Positions 18,891-30,800 of a DNA stretch of 64,000 nt are shown here, one piece after another. The first letter of the stretch is position 1. Every line of letters starts with the position of its first letter. The notes beneath the pieces are model-generated. The model saw only the letters and a program-made list of their open reading frames with translations. It made no database searches and was not told where the DNA came from. Origin of the DNA: Mycolicibacterium xanthum (GTDB lineage: Bacteria > Actinomycetota > Actinomycetes > Mycobacteriales > Mycobacteriaceae); assembly GCF_019710635.1 (NCBI RefSeq), contig NZ_JAIFZS010000013.1, forward strand, positions 1-64,000. The letters are read 5' to 3'. A program made the translations under genes and the position numbers.

Positions 18891-21800
18891 GTGAGTACGC
18901 TTTCTTCGGTGGAGCTGGGGGTTCTGGGTCCTCTGCAGGTCCGGCAGTTCGGTCTGCCGGTCGCGATCCCGGGCGCCAAGCCACGCGCCATCCTGACGAT
19001 GCTCGGGTTGTACGGCGGTGCCGTCGTTCCGGGGGACACGCTCGTCGAACTGCTGTGGGGGACGGATCCACCGCGCACCGCCGCCAAGGCCCTGCAGACC
19101 CACATCTCGGCCCTGCGTCGCGCGCTCGGGGACGGCTTCGTGCTGACCCAGGGGACGGGCTGGACCCTGAACACGGCCGACATCGACGCCATCGGCTACA
19201 CGACGGCCGCCGCACAGGGTCGCGCCGCCATGGATGCCGGGGACGCCGGCGAAGCGGTGGCCCGCTTCGACGACGCGCTGAAGCTGTGGCGCGGCGCGCC
19301 CGAACTGCCCGACGGCCGGCGTGGGGGAACCGAGCGGACCCGCTGGGTAGAGGGGCATGCGGCACTGGTCGAGGACCGGGCCGATGCGCTGCTGGCCACC
19401 GGCCGGGCCGCGGAGCTGATCGGCGAACTCGAAGCCGCGATCGCCGACGCGCCGTTACGCGAGCGGCGTTGGGGCCAGCTGATGCTCGCCCTCTACCGTG
19501 CCGGCCGGCAGGGCGAAGCCCTCGCTGCGTTCCAGCGGGTCCGCGCGCTGCTCGCCGACGAGTTGGGGGTCGACCCGGGACCGGATCTCCGTCGGCTGGA
19601 ATCCAAGATCGTCGTCCAAGACGCATCACTGGAACTTCCTGTCCTCGAACACGTTTCGTCCGTCATGCGGGCGGTGACGTTCCTGCTGACCGACATCGAG
19701 GGCTCCACGGCCGCGTGGGAGTACGACGCGGAGGCCATGGGGGCGGCGCTCGCCCGTCACGACGAGATCGTCGAGCAGGTAGTCACATTCGGCGGTGGGC
19801 GCCTGATCAAGACCCGCGGCGAGGGTGACGCGACGTTCTCGGTGTTCGACCGCCCGTCGGGAGCGGCCGCGGCCGCCGTCGAGTTACAGCAAGCGATCGG
19901 CCGCGAACCGTGGGCGCTCGTCGAACCGATGCGGATCCGGATCGCCCTGCACACCGGGGAGGTCGAGTTCCGGGACGGCGACTACTTCGGTCGGGCCGTC
20001 AACCGGGCGGCGCGGCTGCGATCGCTGGCCGTCGGCGGGCAGACCCTGTGCTCGGGGGCCACCGCCGAACTCGTCATCGATTCCCTGGCCGACAACGTCG
20101 TGTTGGCGGACCTGGGGATGCGCCAGCTGAAGAACCTGGCACGCCTGGAGCACGTGTTCGAGTTGCGTCTGGAACGCGCCGACGATTTCCCCGTTGTCGC
20201 CGCCGACACGGCGCTGGACCGGCCGGGCCTGCCGGCCGTGCTGACCGGACCCGGCCCGTTCGTCGGCCGCGGCAGCGAACTCGAAGGGCTGCTGGCGGCG
20301 TGGCAGACCGCGCTCACCGCAGGCGCGCACGCGGTGCTGATCGCCGGCGAACCGGGCGTCGGCAAGACCCGGCTTGCCGGCGAATGGTGCCGTCAGGCAT
20401 ACGGCCTGGGCGCTGTCGTCGTGTACGGACGCTGTGATGAGGATCTGGGGGCGCCGTATCAGCCCTTCGCCGAGGCGTTGCGGACGCTGGTTCCCTGCCT
20501 GGGCGCCGATCGGCTACGCGGATTGCGCGGCGTCGAGTCGCTGCTTCCGCTCGTCCCGGCCCTGACCGACGTGTTACCCGACCTGGCCGCGGCGCCCCGC
20601 GCCGCCCCCGACGCCGAGCGCTATGCGCTGTTCGACGCCGTCGTCGCGCTGCTGGGCATCGCCTCGGCGAGTGCGCCGATCGTCCTGGTTCTCGATGACC
20701 TGCATTGGGCCGCCAAACCGACGCTGCTGCTTTTGCGTCATCTGCTCCGCTTCGGAGAGCAGGCTCGTGTGCAGATCGTCGGCACCTACCGCAGCACCGA
20801 CCTCGACCGTGCGCATCCGCTGGCGGCGATGCTCGCCGATCTGCACCGCGACGGCTCCGCCACTCGCCTCGCGCTCGGCGGCCTCGACGTGGACGACGTC
20901 AACGCCTATGTCGCCGAAGTCGGCTACGACGACGAAGAGCTGGGCCGCGCACTGGCGTCGGTCACCGGGGGCAATCCGTTCTTCCTCATCGAGGCTCTGC
21001 GGCACGTCGACGAAAGTGACGGTCGTTGGGATGCGAACAGCCTGCCGCAGGGGATCCGGGAAGCGGTGAGCCGCAGACTTTCCCGCCTTGGCGACGAGGC
21101 CAATGCCGCGCTCGCCGCGGCCGCGGTGGTCGGCAGCCGGTTCGGCATCGAGCTCGTCGAGCGGGTGGTCGAACGCGACCTCGTCGATGCCTTCGACGAG
21201 GCCGGCAAGGCGGGCATCGTCATCGAAGAACCCGGCGGCCGATACCGGTTCAACCACGCGCTCGTGCGGCAGTCGCTACTCGCCGAACTGCCCTCCGTGC
21301 GGCGCATGCGACTGCATCAGAAGATCGCTGCAGCCCTGGAGGCCGAACCGGGCACCGACGATGAACTCCTCGCCGAACTCGCCTACCACTACTTCGAATG
21401 TGCGTGGGCGGGCAATGCGGGCAAGGCCGTCGAGTACTGCCGGCGGGCCGCGGATCAGGCGATGGCGCGCCTCGGCTACGAAGGCGCGGCCGACCTGTAC
21501 GACAAGGCGCTGCACGCACTCGAGGAACTCGACGAGGAACTGCCCGACCGCGACGACCAGCAGGCCGAGCTGTTGGTGGCCAGGTGTGAAGCGCTGCTGG
21601 CGGCCGGCGACGTGGCGTCGGCGACCGGAGCGGTGGCACAGTTGCGCTCGGCTGCCGGTGATTCCGCCCGGATCGCGGCCTGGGGAGCGTGTTTCGACGG
21701 ACAGTTGTCGATGCTGACCGACCCGGAGCGCCTTGACGAGATCGAGGTCGCATTGGAGGCGGCCGCTGCAACGCTGGCGGCGCTGGAGGACGCGGCGGGG

Positions 21801-24800
21801 GAGGCCAAGGCCCACACCGTACGCGCCGGGTGTCTGGCCCGCCTCGGGAGGGTGGGCGACTGCGAGGCCGCGCTGGACCAGGCGTTGACCGCAGCCCGCC
21901 GGGCGCGCGAACACCGGCGGGTCAACGCCGTCCTGGCCGGGGCACCACCGGCGGCACTGTGGGGTCCCAACCCGGTTCCTCGGGCTGGCGGGCGGTGTCT
22001 CGATGTCGTGCGGCTGCTGCGGATCACCACCGGTTCCCCGGTCGTGGAGGCGACATCGACGCGGTGCCAGGGCGTGCTGGATGCACTGCGCGGGCGCGCC
22101 GCGGCGGGCCGCCAGCTGATCGACTCAGCCCGGCGCACGCTCAGCGAGCTGGGCATGCGGCATGCGGTGCTCGAAGTGGAGCAGTTCGCCGGCATCGTCG
22201 AGTTGGTCGCCGACGATGCGACTGCCGCCGAGCGGCATCTGCGGAAGGCCTACAACGGCTTTCGCCGCATGCGCCTGGATGCTGACACCGCCGAGACCGC
22301 CGCGTTGTTGGCGCGGGCCTGTCTCGCGCTCGACCGGGATGCCGAGGCCGACGAATTGTGCACGGAGAGTGAACGGCTCGCCGGACACGCGTTTAAGGCC
22401 GCGATCGCCTGGCGGACGGTTCGGGCGCAGCTGCTGGCGCGGGCAGGCGAACACGGTGAAGCGCGGAGGGTAGCCGAAGAGGCGGTCGCCATCGCCGAGC
22501 GCACCGACGCACTGGTCGATCACGGCGACGCGTGTCTGGCGCTGGCAGTGGTGCTGGGTGCTGCGGGTGACGCTGCTGGCGCGCGGGTGGCCGCCGAACG
22601 GGCGCTGGGGCTGTATGAGATGAAAGGTGCTGCGGCGCTGGCGGAGAAGGCTCGCCGCCTGCTGGGTGAGCAGCCTGTGCCGGCCGTTCCTGCGCCGACC
22701 GAGGCGGCAACCACGAGGACCGAGAATGCGTGCTTTCAGGCAGGACGCCGGATAGTTGATGCCGTCGAACGCCAAGCATGGGGCGAGGTGAAACAACTTC
22801 TCGCTCCTGAGGTCCATTTCGAAAGTCGGCGGTTGATCGTCGGCGTCGCGCCACGGAAACGCTCGTTTGACCAATGGCGGCACGAGATGAGTCGCTATAT
22901 CGACCTGGGTATGATTCGCTACCCGCAGACACTCGTCGCGGCACGGGGCGAGCGACTTGTACTCGTCAGGCTGTCGACGCGAACCAACGATGCCAGCCTC
23001 GGCGCCCCGCAGGACGAGTTCCTCCAACTGGCAGGCATCGACGACGAGGGCAGGATGTTCCTGCAGATGTGGTTCGACATCGATGACCTCGACGCCGCGA
23101 TCGCTGAGATGGACAGTTTGCAGGCGCGGTTCGAGACGGAGAAGCGTCGACCACGGCTGGAGAACTCCGCGACACGTGCCGATAGCCAGGCATACGCGTT
23201 GTTCGCCGGCGGCCACCTTGATGAGATCGGTGCGCTGTATGCCGACAACCTTCACTTCGAAGATCGCCGTAGAGGGCTTCGCCGGGAGAGTAACGATCGC
23301 GAGACTGCACTCGAGAACGTCCGTACGATAGCCGATATCGGTGTGGTCGTTACACATACGCCTCTCGCCCTACGCGGGGATCGCCTCAGTGTGAGCCACG
23401 TACGGTTTGAGGAGCGCGACCGGCAGGTCGGCGCGTTCTTCGCTGAATCGCTGGAGATCAACGAGGTCGACACGGATGGCTTGATGGTGGCCAGAGTGGT
23501 GTTCGACCTGGACGACCTCGACGCTGCCATTGCCGAGCTCGACGACCGCTATCTCGCCGGTGAAGCGGCGCCGTATGCGCACGCATGGTCGGTCGTTGTA
23601 GGGGCTTACGCCGCGTTCAATCGGCGCGAGATCGCCGCGACGTCGCCGGGCTGGGTGAACATCGACCACCGGCGCGGGGCAGCATTCGCGCCGGGGCATA
23701 TGGCCGAATACCTCTCGGCAGCCTGGGCCGACTCGCCGGACACCAGAATTTTCGTCGACGCAGTGCATCGGCTGAGTGAATTCGGCGCCGTCGTCACTCA
23801 CGCGGCGAAGGGAATCTCGCAGGCCGGCTTCGAGGCGGAATGGCGAGACGTCAACTTGCTGACGGTGGAAGGCGATCTGGTCACCCGCAGCGAGTTGTTC
23901 GACGCAGACGACCTCGACAGGGCGCTCGCAAGGTTCGACGAACTCAGCTGTCCTGCAGTCGGGATCAGCAATGCGGCAAGTGTTGTCTACGAGCGTCTCT
24001 GGAGGAATTTCGCAGCGGGTGACTGGGACACCGTCGCAGACCTGTTCGCCGAGGGCGTCACCGATGAGGACCGCCGGCGGACGGTGCACGCCGGAATGAA
24101 ACGTGGCAGGGATGTTCAGCTGGCAGACTTGCGCCGACTCGCCGGTATCGGGGCAACCGTGTCGGCGACCGTCCTTGCCACCCGCGGGCAACGACTCGTG
24201 CTGGATCGTCTCCGCACCTCGAGCGGCGACCTGGTTCGCGGCGAGATCCTCAACATCATCGAAACGGATTCCGAGGGCCGGATCGTGGCAGGGGTGATCT
24301 TCGACAACGACGACCTCGACGCTGCGGTCGCCGAACTCGACGTCCGCTACCTGGCCGGGGAGGCGGCGCCGTATGCGGATGCATGGTCGGTCATCACGGA
24401 CGCCTACGCTGGGATGACGCGGGGCGAGGTGCCCAAGACGACGGCGGACTTGGTGAATGTCGACCATCGGCACGTCGCCCCGATGGCACCCGACGAAGGG
24501 ATCGCCTATCTCCACGCGTCGTGGGACCTCGCTCCGCAGTTCAACCTGTACATCGAGTCCGTGCACCGTCTCAGCGACCTGGGCGCGGTGTTCACCCGGT
24601 CATCGAGGGGGACTTCCCGGGAAGGCTTCGACGCCGAGTGGCGTGCGATCGACGTCGTCACGGTGGACGCCGATGCCATCAGCCGCGGCGAGATCTTCGA
24701 CGAGTCAGACCTCGCGGCGGCGCTGGAGAGGTTCGACGAACTCAACCGACCGGCGCCACGTCTGGAGAACGCGGCGAGCCGACTTGTCAAGCGTTACTGG

Positions 24801-27800
24801 TCGTACTATCCCGCCCGCGACTGGGACACCATGGCCGAGATACTGGCGCACGACTTCAACGCCGAAGATCGCCGTCGGGTGGTGAACGCAGGGATGCAGC
24901 GCGGTCGTGACGCCGAAATCGCAAACCTGCAAGTGATGACCGGTCTGGGCACCAAGAACGCGCTCTTTACGGTGATCGCGACCCGCGGCGAGCGCGTCGC
25001 ACTCACCAAGTGCCGCATGGTCGGCCGCGACCAGGGGCCCGGGGCGTTCCACTCCGAAGCGTTCGACGTCGTCGAGATCAATACCGACGACACGATCGCC
25101 GGCCACGTTCTGTTCGACCTCGACGATCTCGACGCGGCCTTGGCGGAACTCGATGTCCGCTACCTCGCGGGTGAAGCCGCGCCGTGTGCAGACACATACT
25201 CGGTGATCGCGCAGGTTTTTTACGCGGTGAATCGGCTCGAACTTCCTGCCGCGGCGCCCGGCTTCGTGGACATAGACCATCGGAGTGTCACGGGGGTCGA
25301 GTCCGGTGGTTTGCAGGCTTACCTGCGAGCGGCTTTCGACGACCTCACCGAGAACTGCTTGTACGTCGAATCCGTCCATCGACTGACCGAGGTCGGAGCG
25401 GTCGTGACTCACGTGGCGAAGGGCGTATCGCGCGAGGGACTCGACGTTGAGTGGCGCTTGACCGATGTCTTGACGATCGACGGCGATCTCCCCAACCGCT
25501 GTGAGCTCTTCGACGAGGCCGACCTGGGCGCTGCTTTGGCGCGGTTCGACGAAATCAATCGGCCAACCCCAATCCTGGAGAACGCGGCGAGTCGCCAATA
25601 CCGACGCTTCAACGCCTGCGATATGAGTGGCGACTGGGAAGGCCTGGCCAAGACCATGGCCGACGACTTCATCGCGGATGACCGCCGCCGATTGGTCGGG
25701 ACGGGGCATCAACCGGGTCGCAACGCAGCGGTCGAACATATGCGGTTCATTGCCGGCCTTGGCGTCAGGAATGCTTCGTCGACCGTCATCGCGATCCGAG
25801 GGGACAGCCTTGCCCTCATGCGGAGCCGGTTTTGGGGTCGCGACGAGCCGGATGCGTTTGCTGTCGAAGTGCTCCACATGGTCGAGATCAATGCAGCGCA
25901 ACAGATCACCATGTTTGCCGCGTTCGACCTCGACGACCTCGACGCGGCGTACGCCGAACTCGATGCTCGGTATGTCCTGGGAGAAGCGGCCGGGTATGCG
26001 GGCACGTGGTCCGTTATTGCCGGAGCCTTCACCGCGTTCAATCGGCACGAACTTCCAGCGACGACGCCTGATTGGATCAACATCGACCATCGTCCCGTCA
26101 TAGCCGTCCCGGAAGGAGGTCTTTATGCCTCAGTGGATGACCTATGGGATCTCACACCAGATGTTCGGATGCGCATCGAAGCCGTGCACCGGCTGACCGA
26201 TCTGGGGGCGGTGGTGACCTACGCGGCGAGTGGAACGTCGGGAAACGGCTTTGATGTGGAGTGGCGCGAGGTCAGCCTCTCGACGATTACCGGCGGCCTG
26301 GTCGACCGCTGCGAAGTCTTCAGGCTCGACGATCTGGACGCTGCACTCGCGACATTCGACGAACTCAGCGAGCCTGTGCGGCGGCTGGAGAACGCGGCGA
26401 GCCGAACGTACGAGCGCTGGTTGGCGACGTACGGGGCTCGCGACTGGGACGCCATGTCGGACGTGATGGGCGAAGGCATCGTGCACGACGATCACCGTCG
26501 CGTCGTCAATGGCGGCACTCAGCGCGGTCGAGAAGCAGTGATCGCCAACATGCGCGCCATCGCCGACGTCGGGGTCACGAACATCGAGCCGCATGTCATC
26601 GCGACCCGCGGGGAGCGCCTCGCGCTCGCTCGCCAACGGGTGTCAGGCGACAAGCGGCCCGACGCGTTCGGTTCAGACGTGCTGATCGTTATCGAAGTCG
26701 ACGCCGACAGCCGGTTCGTGGGCGGCGTCGCGTACGACCCGGACGATCTCGACGCTGCATTCGCAGACCTTGATAGTCGATTCGGCGCCAGCGAGGCGGC
26801 CGCGCATGCGGCGGTGTGGTCCGTCGTCAAACGGAACATCGCCGCATTCAACCGGCACGAATTGCCTTCGTTCACCCCGGGCATGGTGAATGTCGACCAC
26901 CGCAGGGTGATCGCATCCGCCCCCGGCGACCTTGCTGCATATGTGCACGCAACCTGGAAGCAGACACCGGACCTGAAGCTCTACATCGAGGCAGTACATC
27001 GGCTCAGCGACCTCGGTGCGGTGTTCACCTACGTCGCGACCGGGACCACGAACCAGGACTTCCAGGCCGAGTGGCGGGGAATCTCGTTCTCGACCATCGA
27101 CGGCGACCTGATCAGCCGCAGCGAGCGGTTTGACGAGGACGATCTCGACACCGCGCTGGCCAGATTCGATCAACTCAGCCGTCCAGCAGGATCTCTGGAG
27201 AACGCGGCGAGCAGAAGCTATCAGCGTTGCAACGCCTATCTTGTTGCGCGCGACTGGGACGCCATGGCCGAAATGGTGGCAGAAGACGTGTGCACCGATG
27301 ATCGTCGCCGAGTCGTCAGCGGCGGCATCCGACGTGGTCGTGCCGCTCAGATCGCGGACATGCGGGCCGCCGCCGACGTCGGGGTCACCTACGTCGACGC
27401 GGCCGTCGTCGCCACCCGAGGCGACCGCCTCGCGCTGATCCGTGCCCGCGTTTCGGGCGGTCCCCGCGATGACGCGTTCGGTATTGAGATTCTGACCGTC
27501 TACGAAGTCGATGCAGACGACAGGTCGGTGGCTGCCGTGCTGTTCGATCTCGAGGATTTCGATGCCGCTATCGCCGAACTCGAGTCCCGTTACCTCGCGG
27601 GGGAAGCCGCCCCATTTGCGAGCGGCTGGTCACTCTATGTGCGGTCATACGCCGCCATAAACAGGCGCGAATTACCCGAGGGGTCGCAGGATTGGGTGAA
27701 CGTCGACCACCGAAAGTCGATCGTATCCGCTACTACTGATATGGCCGCATATGTGCGGGCCACATTCGATGAGATGCCCAGCCTCAGCATCTATGTCGAG

Positions 27801-30800
27801 GCCGTTCATCGGCTGAGCGACGACGGCTTCGTCGTCACCCATGTGATGAAAGGCTTGTCGAGGGAAGGGTTTGAGGCGGAGTGGCGTGAAGTTGTCGTTG
27901 GCGTTGTGAATGACGACCAGACCCATCACAGTGAGCTGTTCGACGTAGAAGGCCTCGACGCCGCACTAGCGAGATTCGACGAATTGAGTCGCCCCGCCCG
28001 GCGGCTGGGAAATGCGGCCAGCCGACTGTACGACCGCTCGAACGCGTGCCTCATGGCTCGCGATTGGGACACCGTGGCGGAAATGGTTGCCGACGACATC
28101 TTCATTGAGGACCGCCGTCGAGTGGTGAACCTGGGCATCGAACGTGGTCGCGACGCCGTGCTGGCGGATATGCGGGCCATCGCCGACCTCGGAGTCAACA
28201 ACGTCGAGCGGTCCGTCATCGCGACCCGCGGGAGCCGACTCGCACTTGCTCGTGCGCGGCTATCGGGCGATGGGCGGTTTACCGAATACGAAGCCGAGGC
28301 GCTGAACCTTGTCGAAATCGACCCCGAAAACCGCATCTCAGCCGTCGTCGCATTCGATCTCGACGACATCGACGCGGCTGTTGCTGAACTCGATGCCCGG
28401 TACGTGGCCGGCGAGGCTGCTCCCCACGCACGGACATGGTCGGTCGTCTCGGGCGCGGTCGCCGGAATCAACCGCCGCGAACTCTTCCCGACCACACCAG
28501 ACTGGGCGAACATCGACCACCGGCGGCTTTCGTCGATCGGGCACGGTGAGCTGGTCGCGACCTTCCGCGCAATGTGGGAACTAGTGCCAGATCTGGTCGG
28601 CTCCATCGACGCCGTGCATCGTCTGACCAACGTAGGGGCGGTCATCGCCGCAACCGGCTACGGGACCTCTCAACAGGGTTTATGCGCCGAGTGGAGCATG
28701 ATCGCCATCTTCATGGTCGATGGCGACCTGATCTCTCGCCATGAGCTGTTCGACGAATCTGACCTCGAGGCCGCGCTCACCCGATTCGACGAACTCAGCC
28801 GGCCCGCGCCGCGGCTGGAGAACGCGGCAAGCCGACTGAACGAACGCTCGAACGTTTGCCTGATGGCTCGCGATTGGGACGCCATCGCGGAAATGCTTGC
28901 CGACGACATCGTCCATGAGGACCGCCGGCGAGTGGTGAACATGGGCATCCAACGTGGTCGAGACGCCGTGCTCACGGATATGCGGGCCATCGCCGACCTC
29001 GGAGTGAACAACGTCGAGCGGTCCGTCATCGCGACCCGAGGGAACCGACTTGCACTTGTTCATGCCCGGGTATCGCGCGATGGGGGGTTTACGGAATACG
29101 AACTCGAGGTGCTGAACCTCGTCGAAATCGACGCCGACAACCGGATCGCAGCGGCCGTCTCATTCGATCCCGACGACATCGACGCCGCCTTCACCGAACT
29201 CGAAATGCGTTATCTGAAAGGCGAAGCAGCGGATAACGCGCGCGTGTGGCGAGTCATTGCGCGGTTCTATGCTGCGGTCAACCACGGCGAGCTTCCGCCG
29301 ACGACGAAGGACTGGGTGAACGTCGATCGCCGGCGGGGTGTGGCAATGTCGCCAGGCGACTTGGAACCCTTCCTCAATGCAACGTGGAAGGATTCACCGC
29401 AGACTTCGTTCTACGTCGAAGCGGTGCATCGGCTGAGCAATCGCGGCGCCGTCGTCACCCGAATAGCGAAAGGGACCACGCGAGAAGGCTTCAGCGCGGA
29501 ATGGCGACAGGTCGGGATTTCAATGGTCGAAGGCGAGGCCATCAGTCACAGCGAAATCTTCGACGAGGCCGACCTCGCGGCCGCACTAGCCCGTTTCGAC
29601 GAACTCGACGGTATCGCGCTCCTCGACAACTTTGCGACACAGGTAGTCCGAGAGATGGCGGTCGCCTTCAATGGCTGTGATCTGGAGGGCTATCTAGGTG
29701 CGCACACGGCGGATTCTCGATGCGATGATCGTCGAAGAGGACTTCGCAACAAGGGCCCAATTGACATGGTCTACGGGCGCGCCTTGTTCGAGCGTGCCGG
29801 GATTTTCCGGGCGGAGGTCGAGGTGGTAGCGATTCGGGGACGCTACCTGGCGCTCAGTCGCCTCGCTTTCCGCGATGTCGACGAGGTCGATCGCCCTGTG
29901 GCAATTGATGCGTTGGTGATCCACGATGTCAACGTAGATCGGCTTGTGACGAATGAGGTGATCTTCGACCCGGACGACATGGACGCTGCCCTCGCCGAAC
30001 TCGACACCCGGTACATGGCAGGCGAAGGCGCGTCCTTTGCCGACACGTGGTCGGCCATCTCGCGGATGTACGCCGCACTCAACCGCCGCGAACTCCCCGC
30101 GACGACCCCAGGCTGGGTCACGGTGGATCACCAGCGTGGCCGAGCGTTCACGTTCGCCCCCGGAGAAACCGCCACAAACATCCAGGAATCCTGGGCCCAA
30201 CTGCCGACCGGCAGCATCCGCGTCGAGGCCGTGCATCGGTTGAGCGCCCACGGCGCCGTCGTCACGCATTCCGCACATGGGACATCTCAAGAAGGCCTCG
30301 ACGTGGAGTGGCGATGCATCAACGTTCTGATGGTCGACGATGGATTGATCGAACGCTGTGAGCTCTTCGGCGAGGCCGACCTCGACGCCGCCCTCGAGTG
30401 TTTCGATGAGCTGGGCCGTAAGAGGGATCTGGGCAATGCGGCGACCCGGGTCGGCGAGCAATTGACGGCTGCTTTCGCAGCCCGCAACTGGGAGGCCATG
30501 GCCGGCCTGCTGGCCGACGGTCTGTACAACGAGGACCGCCGTCGAGTCGTGAACGGGGGGATTCGGCAGGGTCGGGACTCTCTACTGGAAGATATGCGGG
30601 CGGCTGCCGACGTCGGTGTCTCCCGTTTCGAGTGGACCTCCATCGCGACCCGTGGGGAGCGCCTGATCCTCGTACGTGCGAAAACGCGTTACGACGAGCG
30701 GCCGGGGGCGTTTCACGTCGACAACCTGGCAGTCGCAGAGCTCGACGCCGACGGGCGGATCGCGGCCCAGGTGATCTTCGAACCTGACGACATGGATGCG

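Noticed and set aside
18891..19640. The giant gene as a fusion produced by frameshift between a normal regulator and a downstream repeat gene
   Set aside because: No stop codon or frame change occurs at the TPR-to-repeat boundary near 22.7 kb, and there is no start with a ribosome-binding site there.
19645..19658. TCGAACACGTTTCG as another KstR operator
   Set aside because: It has AAC-N2-GTT, but the outer consensus base on the right is wrong and it lies inside the coding region of the giant gene, away from any promoter.
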